NCBI GenBank assembly: GCA_945876935.1
Contig: CAMCQA010000004.1
Span: 1 to 64,000, forward strand
DNA from: an uncultured Clostridia bacterium
GTDB lineage: Bacteria; Bacillota; Clostridia; Peptostreptococcales; Anaerovoracaceae
Reading direction: 5' to 3'
Length of the DNA stretch: 64,000 nucleotides
This document shows, in pieces, positions 33,809-41,423 of this stretch (the first letter of the stretch is position 1; each line of letters opens with the position of its first letter). The position numbers were made by a program, and so were the translations under genes. Below the pieces are notes generated by a model. The model did not search any database, had not been told where the DNA came from, and worked only from the letters and a program-made list of their open reading frames with translations.

Positions 33809-34475
33809 TCATACCTCCTACTTGTATATAAGCTATATTATTTGTTTTTTCTTTCCTCTAAAACAGCTTCTCTTTATTGTGCCATCAATTATATTCTTGT
33901 TTGATAGTCTACTTACTTTATTGTTTCTCTATCACCACCTCCAATATTTAAATAGTTTTCCTTTAAAATCTGCTTGTTTTATGCTTTTTCATCATTTCGG
34001 CATGCTTATTTCTGCTATAAAGCCCAACATCCTACATCTAGCAGTTTATTGAAGTGATATACATCAAGCATTGATCACGACTCTACATTCACCATACTTT
34101 AAGCATACCTATTTGCAAGTGTAATTACTCTGACTATTGCCACTTTTACCCGAAGGTACTTGCCGAACTACCCGACAACCTTGATACCTAATCAAGCGTA
34201 CAACGACCCTCGCAAACTAGACGCCGTTTTATTCTTTAACGCCCTGTACGGTGGGCGTACCTAACATGCTAACAATTCACCTTGTTCGTGCTAGTGGTTT
34301 GGTATAAATAACTTACTTAACTAACTTAGAAATAACCTACTTAAAAAGAAGAAAGAAAAACAGGAACTAAACTTCTGAGGCGTTCCTCTCTCCCCTCACT
34401 TATATATATTGTTAAAATTGCAAAAAAAGTGACGAACATTTTGTACTTTTATAAAAACATTTTTATAAATTCTCT
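33809..34475 (-). other. Long leader of paralogue B
   Basis: About 670 bp without a convincing gene: a promoter-like AT-rich block (~34385-34460), a segment with GAGG-AACG-CCTC pairing, structured RNA copy 1 (34020-34330), then AT-rich DNA with a GGAGGTG site followed by a six-codon frame. Plus-strand frames here are short and have no ribosome binding site. Confidence 0.5.
34020..34330 (-). ncRNA. Candidate large structured RNA, copy 1 (upstream of paralogue B)
   Basis: Minus-strand helices equivalent to the copy at 32.6-33.05 kb: CTAGCA/TGTTAG (34294-34289 with 34266-34261) enclosing AACAA-GGTGAA-TTGTT (34286-34271), ACGCCC-ACCGTACA-GGGCGT (34258-34239), and CTTGAT..ATCAAG (34196-34180). 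A conserved 3' element GATATACATCAAGCATTGA lies at about 34056-34074 (and 32642-32660 in the other copy). The 5' domain of the larger copy is missing or diverged here. Confidence 0.6.
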
Positions 34476-34507
34476 TTTAAAAGGAGTATCGAAATAAACG
34501 ATACTCC
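34476..34507 (-). terminator. Terminator of paralogue C
   Basis: GGAGTATCG/CGATACTCC, 9 bp, 7-base loop, followed on the minus strand by TTTTAAAAG. Confidence 0.75.
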
Positions 34508-34535
34508 TAAACATTACTCCTACTCTACTTATTTA

Positions 34536-34988
34536 TTACTTTCTCTTAGTTTCTTCTATAAACTTGTTTTGAAGCTCCTCCTCGTATTTGACAAGATGTT
34601 CATAAGCTCTTACACCCCGCATACCTTCGGCAACCTCTGCTGACAACACATTTGTATTATAGAAGTTGAGCAGTATATATGTATCATATTCTTCTATTCT
34701 TTCTCCCAGTTCTATATTATCTTCATCGACTGAAAATATATTCCAGTCATCTGCTAACTCTATTAGTCTTTTAAAAACCAATCTACCTAACGGAGATTGC
34801 CACGGGCTACTACTCTGATATATTACTACCTCTTTATCAGAGTGGCTAAAAATATCATCTCTGCAACTCACCAGTGCGCGTTCATATGGCTGTTCAGCAG
34901 CTTTAAATTGATCTAACAACTCTAGCGCTTCCACTAACCTTTTCCCACTATCTGATAATACTTCATTTAGCATTTTTTCTATATTCAT
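34536..34988 (-). CDS. Unrecognised small protein, tandem paralogue C
   Basis: 150 residues from the ATG at 34988, which has AAGGAG five bases upstream and aligns with the starts of A and B; ten extra upstream codons are unlikely. The shared core is LSDSGKRLVEALELLDQFKAAEQ, then VVIYQSSSPWQSPLGRLVFKRLIELADDWNIF. C has the longest C-terminal tail (helical, charged) and no structured-RNA leader; only a promoter-like block at about 35090-35165 precedes it. It may represent the founding copy, with B and A derived from it. Function unknown. Confidence 0.7.
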   Translation of the reverse strand: MNIEKMLNEVLSDSGKRLVEALELLDQFKAAEQPYERALVSCRDDIFSHSDKEVVIYQSSSPWQSPLGRLVFKRLIELADDWNIFSVDEDNIELGERIEEYDTYILLNFYNTNVLSAEVAEGMRGVRAYEHLVKYEEELQNKFIEETKRK

Positions 34989-35179
34989 TTTTTCTCCTTG
35001 TTTTATCATCTTTGACACATTAATACTTCATATCTCGTTCTTTCTCCCCCTTTCTTCACTGTGTTTCTTCTTTCAGTTTTACTATTTCCTCCTCACTCTT
35101 ATATATATGAATGAAAATGGTAAAATTTGCTCCAAAATTGACAATTTCTTTGTATTTTTTTTAATACAAAAACTAACCA

Positions 35180-35215
35180 TAAAAAAGCACCCTCACATAA
35201 AATAAGGATGCTTTT
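35180..35215 (-). terminator. ctpA terminator
   Basis: On the minus strand AAAAGCATCC pairs with GGGTGCTTTT, followed by TTATGG after a run of six T residues. Confidence 0.8.
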
Positions 35216-35233
35216 ATTTTGTTCATCTATTTA

Positions 35234-36466
35234 TTATTTCTTTAATTCTTCTATAGCTTTATTAAGCTGTATATCCTCATCATCATCTGAGGATTGTTTA
35301 ACTTCAATATCAGGAATCACGCCTCTCTTATGGATTTTCTGATTCTTAGGAGTATAGTATTCTGCCGTAGTAAGCTTAACAGCTGTTCCATCTCCTAAAT
35401 TAAAAATCTGCTGTATTATTCCTTTACCATAAGAAGTCTCTCCGATAATTTTCGCCTTTCCAAAGTCCTGCATAGCACCGGCAAATATCTCTGAAGCACT
35501 TGCACTATTACCATTTATTAGGACAACCATTTTCTCATCAAGCTGGTGCTCTTCATCAGATGTCCATTCTCTCTCTAGTCCATGCCTATTTTTAGTATAG
35601 ACTACTCTACCTTCTGGAAGTACATAGTCTAACATCTCTACCGTGCTTTTTACCAAACCTCCCGGATTATTTCTAAGGTCTATTACAAAACTTCTTGCTC
35701 CTTTAGCTTTGAGTTTCATTATAGCCTGTTCAAAATCTTCATCTGATGAATCTGTAAATTCGGATATTTTTATATATCCAATATTTCCCTCAATAATATC
35801 AGTAGATACACTGCTTACCTTAACTTCTTTCCTTTGAATATTTTTATCAATTTTTTTATTTTCAGATTCTCTATAAAATTCTAACTGAACTCTTGTGCCC
35901 TCTTTACCTCTTATAAGCTTTACAACATCTCCAAGGTTGTCTCCCTTCAGCTTTTTTCCCTCTACGGATATAAGCTCATCACCTTTTTTAAGACCACTCT
36001 CTTCAGCAGAGGAGTTTTCAAACACCTCATCTATATATACTCTCTTATCATCAGCTTGTCTAAATTTAACACCTATACCAAAGAATCGACCTTCTGTTTC
36101 TTCCTTGAGAAGCCTAAGTTCTTCCTCATCTAAGTACGATGAGTACGGATCTCCCAAACCTTCGACCATTCCATCTAAATCATCAACATTCAGCTTGTCC
36201 TCTGATATGTCATCATAATACAGATAGTTATCCTTTATGAGGCTTTTAAGTTGATCTTCTTTGGATGTTGTTCCAGAATCAAAATAATTACCTCCCAAAT
36301 CTAGTACATTGATAAATACACCTATTAAGGTTAATACTATCGTTATAAATACACCAATAATTACTACTTTAGATCCTTGGAAACCTCTAGTATCTATGGG
36401 TGCCATACTTCTTTTTTGCGTTTCTTCTTCGCCGTTATACATTTCTTTTTTATCAAATTCACTCAT
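35234..36466 (-). CDS. ctpA: C-terminal processing peptidase, S41 family
   Basis: 410 residues: short cytoplasmic start, one transmembrane helix at ~33-52, then an extracytoplasmic enzyme. The N-terminal helical part (GMVEGLGDPYSSYLDEEE) is typical, followed by a PDZ domain (~125-205, FFGIGVKFRQ..LKKGDELISVEGK) and the S41 protease domain. The catalytic Ser is in NGNSASASEIFAGAM and the Lys in ETSYGKGIIQ. It cleaves exported proteins from their C-termini; substrates cannot be read from the sequence. Monocistronic with its own terminator. Confidence 0.95.
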   Translation of the reverse strand: MSEFDKKEMYNGEEETQKRSMAPIDTRGFQGSKVVIIGVFITIVLTLIGVFINVLDLGGNYFDSGTTSKEDQLKSLIKDNYLYYDDISEDKLNVDDLDGMVEGLGDPYSSYLDEEELRLLKEETEGRFFGIGVKFRQADDKRVYIDEVFENSSAEESGLKKGDELISVEGKKLKGDNLGDVVKLIRGKEGTRVQLEFYRESENKKIDKNIQRKEVKVSSVSTDIIEGNIGYIKISEFTDSSDEDFEQAIMKLKAKGARSFVIDLRNNPGGLVKSTVEMLDYVLPEGRVVYTKNRHGLEREWTSDEEHQLDEKMVVLINGNSASASEIFAGAMQDFGKAKIIGETSYGKGIIQQIFNLGDGTAVKLTTAEYYTPKNQKIHKRGVIPDIEVKQSSDDDEDIQLNKAIEELKK

Positions 36467-36658
36467 TTTATATCTCCTACAAGACTATAGATAGTCTAAA
36501 GCTTATTCTATCACAGTCTTTTACTATTTGTAAATTCAATATAATTAGTATAGCACCCATAAACTCTATTAAATGATATATTTTATCCTTTGTCCAAGAT
36601 GCGTTCATTTTTCCAGTCACTCTTATGTCAAAATTGCTTCTTTTAGAAAATTATTTTC

Positions 36659-36808
36659 CTATATCCATTTCTTATCTTTTTTTATTAGTTTCTTTATTAA
36701 TCTATATCCTCCATAAATCAAAAGAATTACTCCAACTAATTGTCCTATTGCAAACGCAGGTCCTTGTACTTCCCATGTGTTCATCCAGCTTTCTATAATA
36801 TTTTCCAT
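36659..36808 (-). CDS. Small single-pass membrane protein (49 residues)
   Basis: A 49-residue frame beginning MENIIESWMNTW with a strong GAGGAGG site seven bases before the ATG. Residues 17-35 form one transmembrane helix (AFAIGQLVGVILLIYGGY), followed by a short basic tail (RLIKKLIKKDKKWI), so the N-terminus is probably outside and the tail in the cytoplasm. I do not recognise a family. The strong ribosome binding site, isolated position and membrane topology argue that it is translated. Upstream DNA is AT-rich enough for a promoter, but I cannot single one out. Confidence 0.6.
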   Translation of the reverse strand: MENIIESWMNTWEVQGPAFAIGQLVGVILLIYGGYRLIKKLIKKDKKWI

Positions 36809-37186
36809 AGTATCCTCCTCAATTTTACATTTAACTTACAATACGTAAAACCTAAAATACAGCAAATTTTGAACTTTATGTTTGCATCTTGGAAATTTTT
36901 GTCTTTATTATATTAGTATATCATATAATATATCAAAAAAAATTTCTTTATATGGCAAAACTCCTGTATTATATGATGAAATGATAGCTTTATATATCAA
37001 ATATCCAAACTATAAAAAATTATTATATTTTTTATATTACTTGCTTGTGGTTTAATAAACAATATTTGTTTAATTATTTTACATAAGCAGGATACTATTA
37101 CATAACATCTACATATGACTCCATTTGATATTAATATAAAGATACAGCCAGCAAAGTATTTCACTACTTTGATCAAATCTATTCAA

Positions 37187-37217
37187 AGAAAAAAGGGCTT
37201 GATATCACAAGCCCTTC
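37187..37217 (-). terminator. metA terminator
   Basis: AAGGGCTTG-TGATAT-CAAGCCCTT followed by a run of six T residues on the minus strand. Confidence 0.92.
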
Positions 37218-37233
37218 ATATTTCTTTATCAAT

Positions 37234-38160
37234 TTAAAATTCTGTTCCATCAAGATCGTAAGGTGTAGCCTGATAAACATAGTAATTTAGCCAATTCCCA
37301 AATAAAAGACTAGCATGTCCTCTCCATCTCATAAGAATCTCTTTTTCAGGATCATCATCCTTAAAATAATTAGCAGGAACGTCAATATCAATACCTTTTT
37401 GAACATCTCTGAAATATTCCTGAGCAAGAGTATCTTTGTCATACTCGTGATGTCCCATGATATATATTTCTCTGCCGTTATCGGTAGCTATTATATGAGG
37501 CCCAACCTCTTCTGATTCTGCAAGTATTCTCAGCTCTGGCCTAGCTAAAATATCTTCCTTTGAAACTTCGGTATTTCTGCTGTGAGGCGCAAAGAAAACT
37601 TCATCAAAACCTCTAAGAAGAGGGCTATGCTCTCTTACAACCTTCTGCTCGTATACTCCAAAAATTTTCTTATTCAACACGCTTTTATCTATACCGTGGT
37701 TGTAGTATAAACCAGCTTGAGCTCCCCAGCAAATAAACATTCTGCTATAGACATTCTTTTCACTGTAGTCAAATAACTCTGTAAGCTCTTTCCAATAATC
37801 TACATCTTCAAAATTATAGAATTCTACCGGCGCTCCTGTTATTATCATACCGTCAAAACGTTTATTTTTACTTTTAATCTCATCTAATGTTGAATAAAAA
37901 TTCTCTAGATGATCTTCAGATACGTTCTGAGAGCTGTGACTTTCCATTCTAACCAAGGTTATATTTACCTGAAGAGGGCTATTTGATAGAGCTCTTATAA
38001 ACTGAGTCTCTGTTGCAATTTTAGTAGGCATAAGGTTCACTATAGCAATCTCTATAGGTCTTATATCCTGAGTCTGAGCTCTGCCTTCTTTCATAGTGAA
38101 TATATTTTCCTCCTGCATCTTAGATATTGCAGGAAGCCCATTTGGTACAATTACAGGCAT
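37234..38160 (-). CDS. metA: Homoserine O-acetyltransferase, MetA fold
   Basis: 308 residues, full length. It acylates homoserine in methionine synthesis. The nucleophile Cys144 is in CWGAQAGLYY, with catalytic His237 and Glu239 in GHHEYD. Residue 113 in GAPVEFYNFEDVDYW, equivalent to position 111 of the characterised enzymes, is Glu. In this family Glu there favours acetyl-CoA and Gly favours succinyl-CoA, so I predict O-acetylhomoserine as the product. That fits metY 22 bases upstream, which uses O-acetylhomoserine. Confidence 0.94.
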   Translation of the reverse strand: MPVIVPNGLPAISKMQEENIFTMKEGRAQTQDIRPIEIAIVNLMPTKIATETQFIRALSNSPLQVNITLVRMESHSSQNVSEDHLENFYSTLDEIKSKNKRFDGMIITGAPVEFYNFEDVDYWKELTELFDYSEKNVYSRMFICWGAQAGLYYNHGIDKSVLNKKIFGVYEQKVVREHSPLLRGFDEVFFAPHSRNTEVSKEDILARPELRILAESEEVGPHIIATDNGREIYIMGHHEYDKDTLAQEYFRDVQKGIDIDVPANYFKDDDPEKEILMRWRGHASLLFGNWLNYYVYQATPYDLDGTEF

Positions 38161-38182
38161 TTAAACACCTCCTCTGTATGAA

Positions 38183-39463
38183 CTAAATAGCTTCTAAAGC
38201 CTTATTGAAATCATTCTTAATATCTTCAAAAGATTCACATCCAACAGAAAGTCTTATCATTTCAGGTCTAACTCCTGATTTAATTTGTTCTTCCTCTGTT
38301 AGCTGTCTATGTGTTGTGCTAGCTGGATGTAATACGCTAGTTCTTATATCACCTACGTGAACAACCATACTAGCTAGCTCTAAAGCTTCAAGTAGTTTCT
38401 CTCCTTCTGCTTTTCCACCCTTTACTCCAAAAGCGATAACACCACTCGCTCCCTTTGGAAGGTACTTATCGCATAGCTCCTTTGACTCGTGGCCTTCTAA
38501 TCCTGGATAATTAACCCACTCAACTTTTGGATGATTTTCTAAGAATTGAGCTACCTTTAGAGCATTTTCGCTGTGTCTTTCCATTCTCAAGTGCAAAGTA
38601 TCTAGTCCCTGTATTGATAGAAAAGCATTTTGAGGACTCATAGTGCATCCAAAATCTCTTAGCATGTGTGCTCTTAACTTCACTGAGAAAGCCATATTGC
38701 CAAATGTTTCATAGAATTTTAATCCATGATAGCTATCATCAGCTTCTACCATCATAGGATACTTATCCTTATGAGCTTCCCAGTCAAATGTTCCTGCTTC
38801 AACAACAACTCCGCCTACGGCTGTCGCATGTCCATCAATCCATTTAGTTGTACTGTGTAAAACTAGATCTGCACCATGCTTGATAGGATTACATAGGTAC
38901 GGTGATGCTAAAGTGTTATCTACTGCTAAAGGAACCTGTGCAGCATCAGCTAGAGCTCTAAATTTCTCAAAATCTAAAATTGTCATAGCCGGATTAGCTA
39001 GAGTTTCAGCAAAGATTAGTTTAGTATTTGGCTTAATAGCTTTCTTAAGTTCTTCTAAATCTGCATTCTGATCTACGAAGGTAACATCTATACCCATATC
39101 ATTTAATCTAACCTTTAAAAGATTGAAACTTCCTCCGTATATGGAAGATGAACTTATGATATGATCTCCATTCTTACAGATGTTAAGTATAGTTATAAGA
39201 AGAGCTGATTGTCCTGAAGATGTTGCTATTGCAGCAGTACCACCTTCTAGCTCCGCCATTTTATTTTCAAATACACCTACAGTAGGATTTCCTAGTCTGC
39301 TGTACATAAAATCAGCAATTTCTAGATTGAACAGTTTAGCCATATCCTCTGAACTGTAGTATCTGTAAGTTGTGCTCTGAACGATTGGAGGTACCTGAGC
39401 CTGACCTCTCTCTGCTTTATAGCCTCCGTGTATACATCTTGTCTCTAATCCATATTTATTCAT
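38183..39463 (-). CDS. metY: O-acetylhomoserine sulfhydrylase
   Basis: 426 residues, Cys/Met-metabolism PLP enzyme of the long MetY type. It joins O-acetylhomoserine and sulfide to homocysteine. The family start ETRCIHGGYKAERGQ, the cofactor phosphate site YSRLGNPT..ALATSSGQSAL-like segment and the PLP lysine in LVLHSTTKWIDGHATAVGG are clear, with the C-terminal IRLSVGCESFEDI. It lies in a two-gene unit with metA. No SAM riboswitch or T-box is visible in the short upstream gap. Confidence 0.95.
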   Translation of the reverse strand: MNKYGLETRCIHGGYKAERGQAQVPPIVQSTTYRYYSSEDMAKLFNLEIADFMYSRLGNPTVGVFENKMAELEGGTAAIATSSGQSALLITILNICKNGDHIISSSSIYGGSFNLLKVRLNDMGIDVTFVDQNADLEELKKAIKPNTKLIFAETLANPAMTILDFEKFRALADAAQVPLAVDNTLASPYLCNPIKHGADLVLHSTTKWIDGHATAVGGVVVEAGTFDWEAHKDKYPMMVEADDSYHGLKFYETFGNMAFSVKLRAHMLRDFGCTMSPQNAFLSIQGLDTLHLRMERHSENALKVAQFLENHPKVEWVNYPGLEGHESKELCDKYLPKGASGVIAFGVKGGKAEGEKLLEALELASMVVHVGDIRTSVLHPASTTHRQLTEEEQIKSGVRPEMIRLSVGCESFEDIKNDFNKALEAI

Positions 39464-39508
39464 TCATTACCTCTTTCTTTCATCATTTCAAGTTATAACG
39501 TTATATAA

Positions 39509-39766
39509 TCAGGTTCTCGCATATAGGGTCTTTGTATGAATCCCCTGCAGAGCTCCTAATTTACCAGAAATCGCATTGATTATATCGCTTGGGGCATCGA
39601 CTGCCACACTTATAATCCCTATGTTTTTTTCATTATATGGAACGCCCATTCTTCCTATTACATAATTTCTATATTCATGTAAAATTTGATTCAACTTATC
39701 TACAGATTCGTTATCAGCAAGATCATTGCTTACAATAATTCCTATAAGGGCTACTCTCTTTTCCAT
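39509..39766 (-). CDS. TM1266-type iron-only hydrogenase system regulator
   Basis: 85 residues. The sequence (KRVALIGIIVSNDLADNESVDKLNQILHEYRNYVIGRMGVPY, then GIISVAVDAPSDIINAISGKLG) fits the TM1266 family: a ferredoxin-like ACT/NikR-C-type fold without a DNA-binding domain. These proteins usually accompany hydE, hydF and hydG, which here lie 4-8 kb away, separated by tRNA-modification and synthetase genes. The effector and partner are not established. It is 45 bases upstream of metY, probably only by proximity. Confidence 0.85.
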   Translation of the reverse strand: MEKRVALIGIIVSNDLADNESVDKLNQILHEYRNYVIGRMGVPYNEKNIGIISVAVDAPSDIINAISGKLGALQGIHTKTLYART

Positions 39767-39817
39767 ATTTCCTCTCTTATTATCTTTTAATACCTTATCA
39801 TTTTTATATCTCTTTGT

Positions 39818-40267
39818 TTAAGAAAGAATCTCCACATTTAGGTTTGATTCTTCTATCATCTCCTGCGCAAGCTTATCAGGATAACCGTTTTTTACAACAA
39901 CTCTTTTAATGCCTGCATTTATTATCATTTTGCTACATATTACACATGGCTGATGGGTTATATACATAGTTGCACCTTCGATACTCTGACCTAAGGTTGC
40001 TGCTTGGATAATTGCATTTTGCTCAGCGTGTAAAGCTCTACAAAGCTCATGCCTTTCTCCAGAAGGAATTTGAAGCTTTTCTCTCAAACATCCTCCAAGT
40101 TCCTCGCAATGCGGTAGTCCTTTAGGGGCTCCGTTATAACCTGTGGCTATAATATGCTTATCTTTCACTATAATTGCTCCCACCTGTCTTCTCAGACATG
40201 TAGATCTTGTAGATGTTAACTCTGCCATTTCCATGAAGTATTCATCCCAACTAGGTCTTTTCATCAT
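39818..40267 (-). CDS. comEB: Deoxycytidylate deaminase (ComEB type)
   Basis: 149 residues. It converts dCMP to dUMP, feeding thymidylate synthase. The zinc site is HAEQNAI with PCVICSK (catalytic Glu and three ligands), and the N-terminal [15 protein letters not shown] and [12 protein letters not shown] segments are family-specific. An insertion with extra Cys/His residues between these motifs is usual for dCMP deaminases. It is 9 bases downstream of truA. Confidence 0.93.
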   Translation of the reverse strand: MMKRPSWDEYFMEMAELTSTRSTCLRRQVGAIIVKDKHIIATGYNGAPKGLPHCEELGGCLREKLQIPSGERHELCRALHAEQNAIIQAATLGQSIEGATMYITHQPCVICSKMIINAGIKRVVVKNGYPDKLAQEMIEESNLNVEILS

Positions 40268-40276
40268 TTCTCCTCT

Positions 40277-41032
40277 TTATATATTCATATCTTTATGAAA
40301 AATTTCCTTTAAATAGAGTCCTTGAGGCTCTGCCGTGTGACCTGCATTCTTTCTATCACAACTTAAAATAATATCCCTCAATTCTTGTGGCTCTCTCTTA
40401 CCGTAACCCACTTCTATCAAGGTCCCCATTATATTTCTAACCATTTTGTATAAAAAACCATCTCCATTAATCTCTGTCGAAATCCTGTCTCCATCTTGAA
40501 ATATCTCAATAGAGTTAACAGTTCTAACTGTGGTTTCTACTTCCTGTCCACCTGAAGCTTGAAAAGCCTTAAAATCATGGGTTCCTAAGATATATTTAGA
40601 AGCTTCCTTCATTTTTACCACATTTAATGGCTTTTCAACATAGTATACAAAATTTCTATGAATAGGATTCTTATATGAGGAATTAACTATCTCATATCTA
40701 TAAGTTTTATTTTTGGTATAACTCATGGAGTGAAATTCCAGAGGAACTTCTCTAGCTTCTAAAATTTGAACAGCTTGATTCAAAAGCTTATTAGCAGCTC
40801 TAGCAATATTTTCTGTTGGTATAGAGAATTCACCGGAAAAATTAGCTATCTGTCCAAGTGCGTGAACTCCTTTATCTGTTCTACTTGTTCCTATAATTCT
40901 AATCTCCTGATTGCACAATATAGATAGTACTCTCTCTACTTCTCCTTGAGCTGTAATAACATTAGGCTGCCTTTGCCAACCATGAAATGCACTGCCATCA
41001 TACTGTATTTTTAAAAGAATATTTCTTCTCAT
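40277..41032 (-). CDS. truA: tRNA pseudouridine(38-40) synthase
   Basis: 251 residues from the ATG at 41032, with GAGG six bases upstream; the ATG two codons earlier touches that site. It makes pseudouridine at positions 38-40 of the tRNA anticodon stem-loop. The catalytic Asp is in GTSRTDKGVHALGQ (~55), with the YDGSAFHGWQRQP start and the later GDGFLYKMVRNIMGTL motif. It lies between yhbY and comEB, with short gaps. Confidence 0.96.
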   Translation of the reverse strand: MRRNILLKIQYDGSAFHGWQRQPNVITAQGEVERVLSILCNQEIRIIGTSRTDKGVHALGQIANFSGEFSIPTENIARAANKLLNQAVQILEAREVPLEFHSMSYTKNKTYRYEIVNSSYKNPIHRNFVYYVEKPLNVVKMKEASKYILGTHDFKAFQASGGQEVETTVRTVNSIEIFQDGDRISTEINGDGFLYKMVRNIMGTLIEVGYGKREPQELRDIILSCDRKNAGHTAEPQGLYLKEIFHKDMNI

Positions 41033-41047
41033 AAACATCCTCTTCTG

Positions 41048-41335
41048 TTAAAGTTCTATTTGCTTGTTATCTTTAGATTCTCTATAAAGTACAAATTTTC
41101 TTCCTATGGCCTGAACAAACTCTGCACCAAGCTCTTCTGCTAATTGATTAGCCACATCTTTTGGATTTAACTGGCTGGCCTCCTGAAGTTTAACTTTTAC
41201 AAGCTCTCTTTTTTCAAAACCTATCTCCAATTCCTTTTTTATATTCTCGGTCAGCTCTGCCTTCCCTATAAATACTGTAGGCTCTATATTGTGGGCAAGC
41301 TTCTTTAAATAGCTTCTCTGTTTTCCTGTAAGCAT
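41048..41335 (-). CDS. yhbY: YhbY-family RNA-binding protein (CRM domain)
   Basis: 95 residues, a single CRM domain: LTGKQRSYLKKLAHNIEPTVFIGK at the N-terminus, the middle helix ELVKVKLQ, and AIGRKFVLYR with the GxxG-like loop at the end. It associates with precursor 50S subunits in characterised bacteria. It lies upstream of truA and downstream of glnS, behind a glnS terminator. Confidence 0.93.
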   Translation of the reverse strand: MLTGKQRSYLKKLAHNIEPTVFIGKAELTENIKKELEIGFEKRELVKVKLQEASQLNPKDVANQLAEELGAEFVQAIGRKFVLYRESKDNKQIEL

Positions 41336-41378
41336 CTTATCTCCTCTTTTACTTCAATTTTATTTCTATATATGCACA

Positions 41379-41411
41379 AAGAAGCTCATCGTCTAATGAC
41401 GATGGCTTCTT
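41379..41411 (-). terminator. glnS terminator
   Basis: On the minus strand AGAAGCCATCGTC pairs with GACGATGAGCTTCT with one bulged base. A short TTTG follows. Confidence 0.75.
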
Positions 41412-41423
41412 TCTATTCAACAT

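Larger units (their letters stand above)
36467..37233. other. 767-bp AT-rich stretch between ctpA and metA
   Basis: It holds one small minus-strand gene (36659-36808) and the metA terminator (37187-37217). The ~350 bases in between are very AT-rich, without recognisable RNA or protein features. Confidence 0.6.

Noticed and set aside
32640-34330. Decayed transposase or rRNA fragment as the explanation of the structured repeats
   Set aside because: No frame gives a transposase motif, stop codons fall at different places in the copies, and no rRNA signature is present; the paired stem changes fit RNA structure better.
37115-37237. Plus-strand ~40-codon frame before metA's terminator
   Set aside because: It runs through the metA terminator, has no ribosome binding site and looks fortuitous.
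39464-39508. SAM riboswitch (S-box) before metY-metA
   Set aside because: The gap is too short and no S-box motif is present there.
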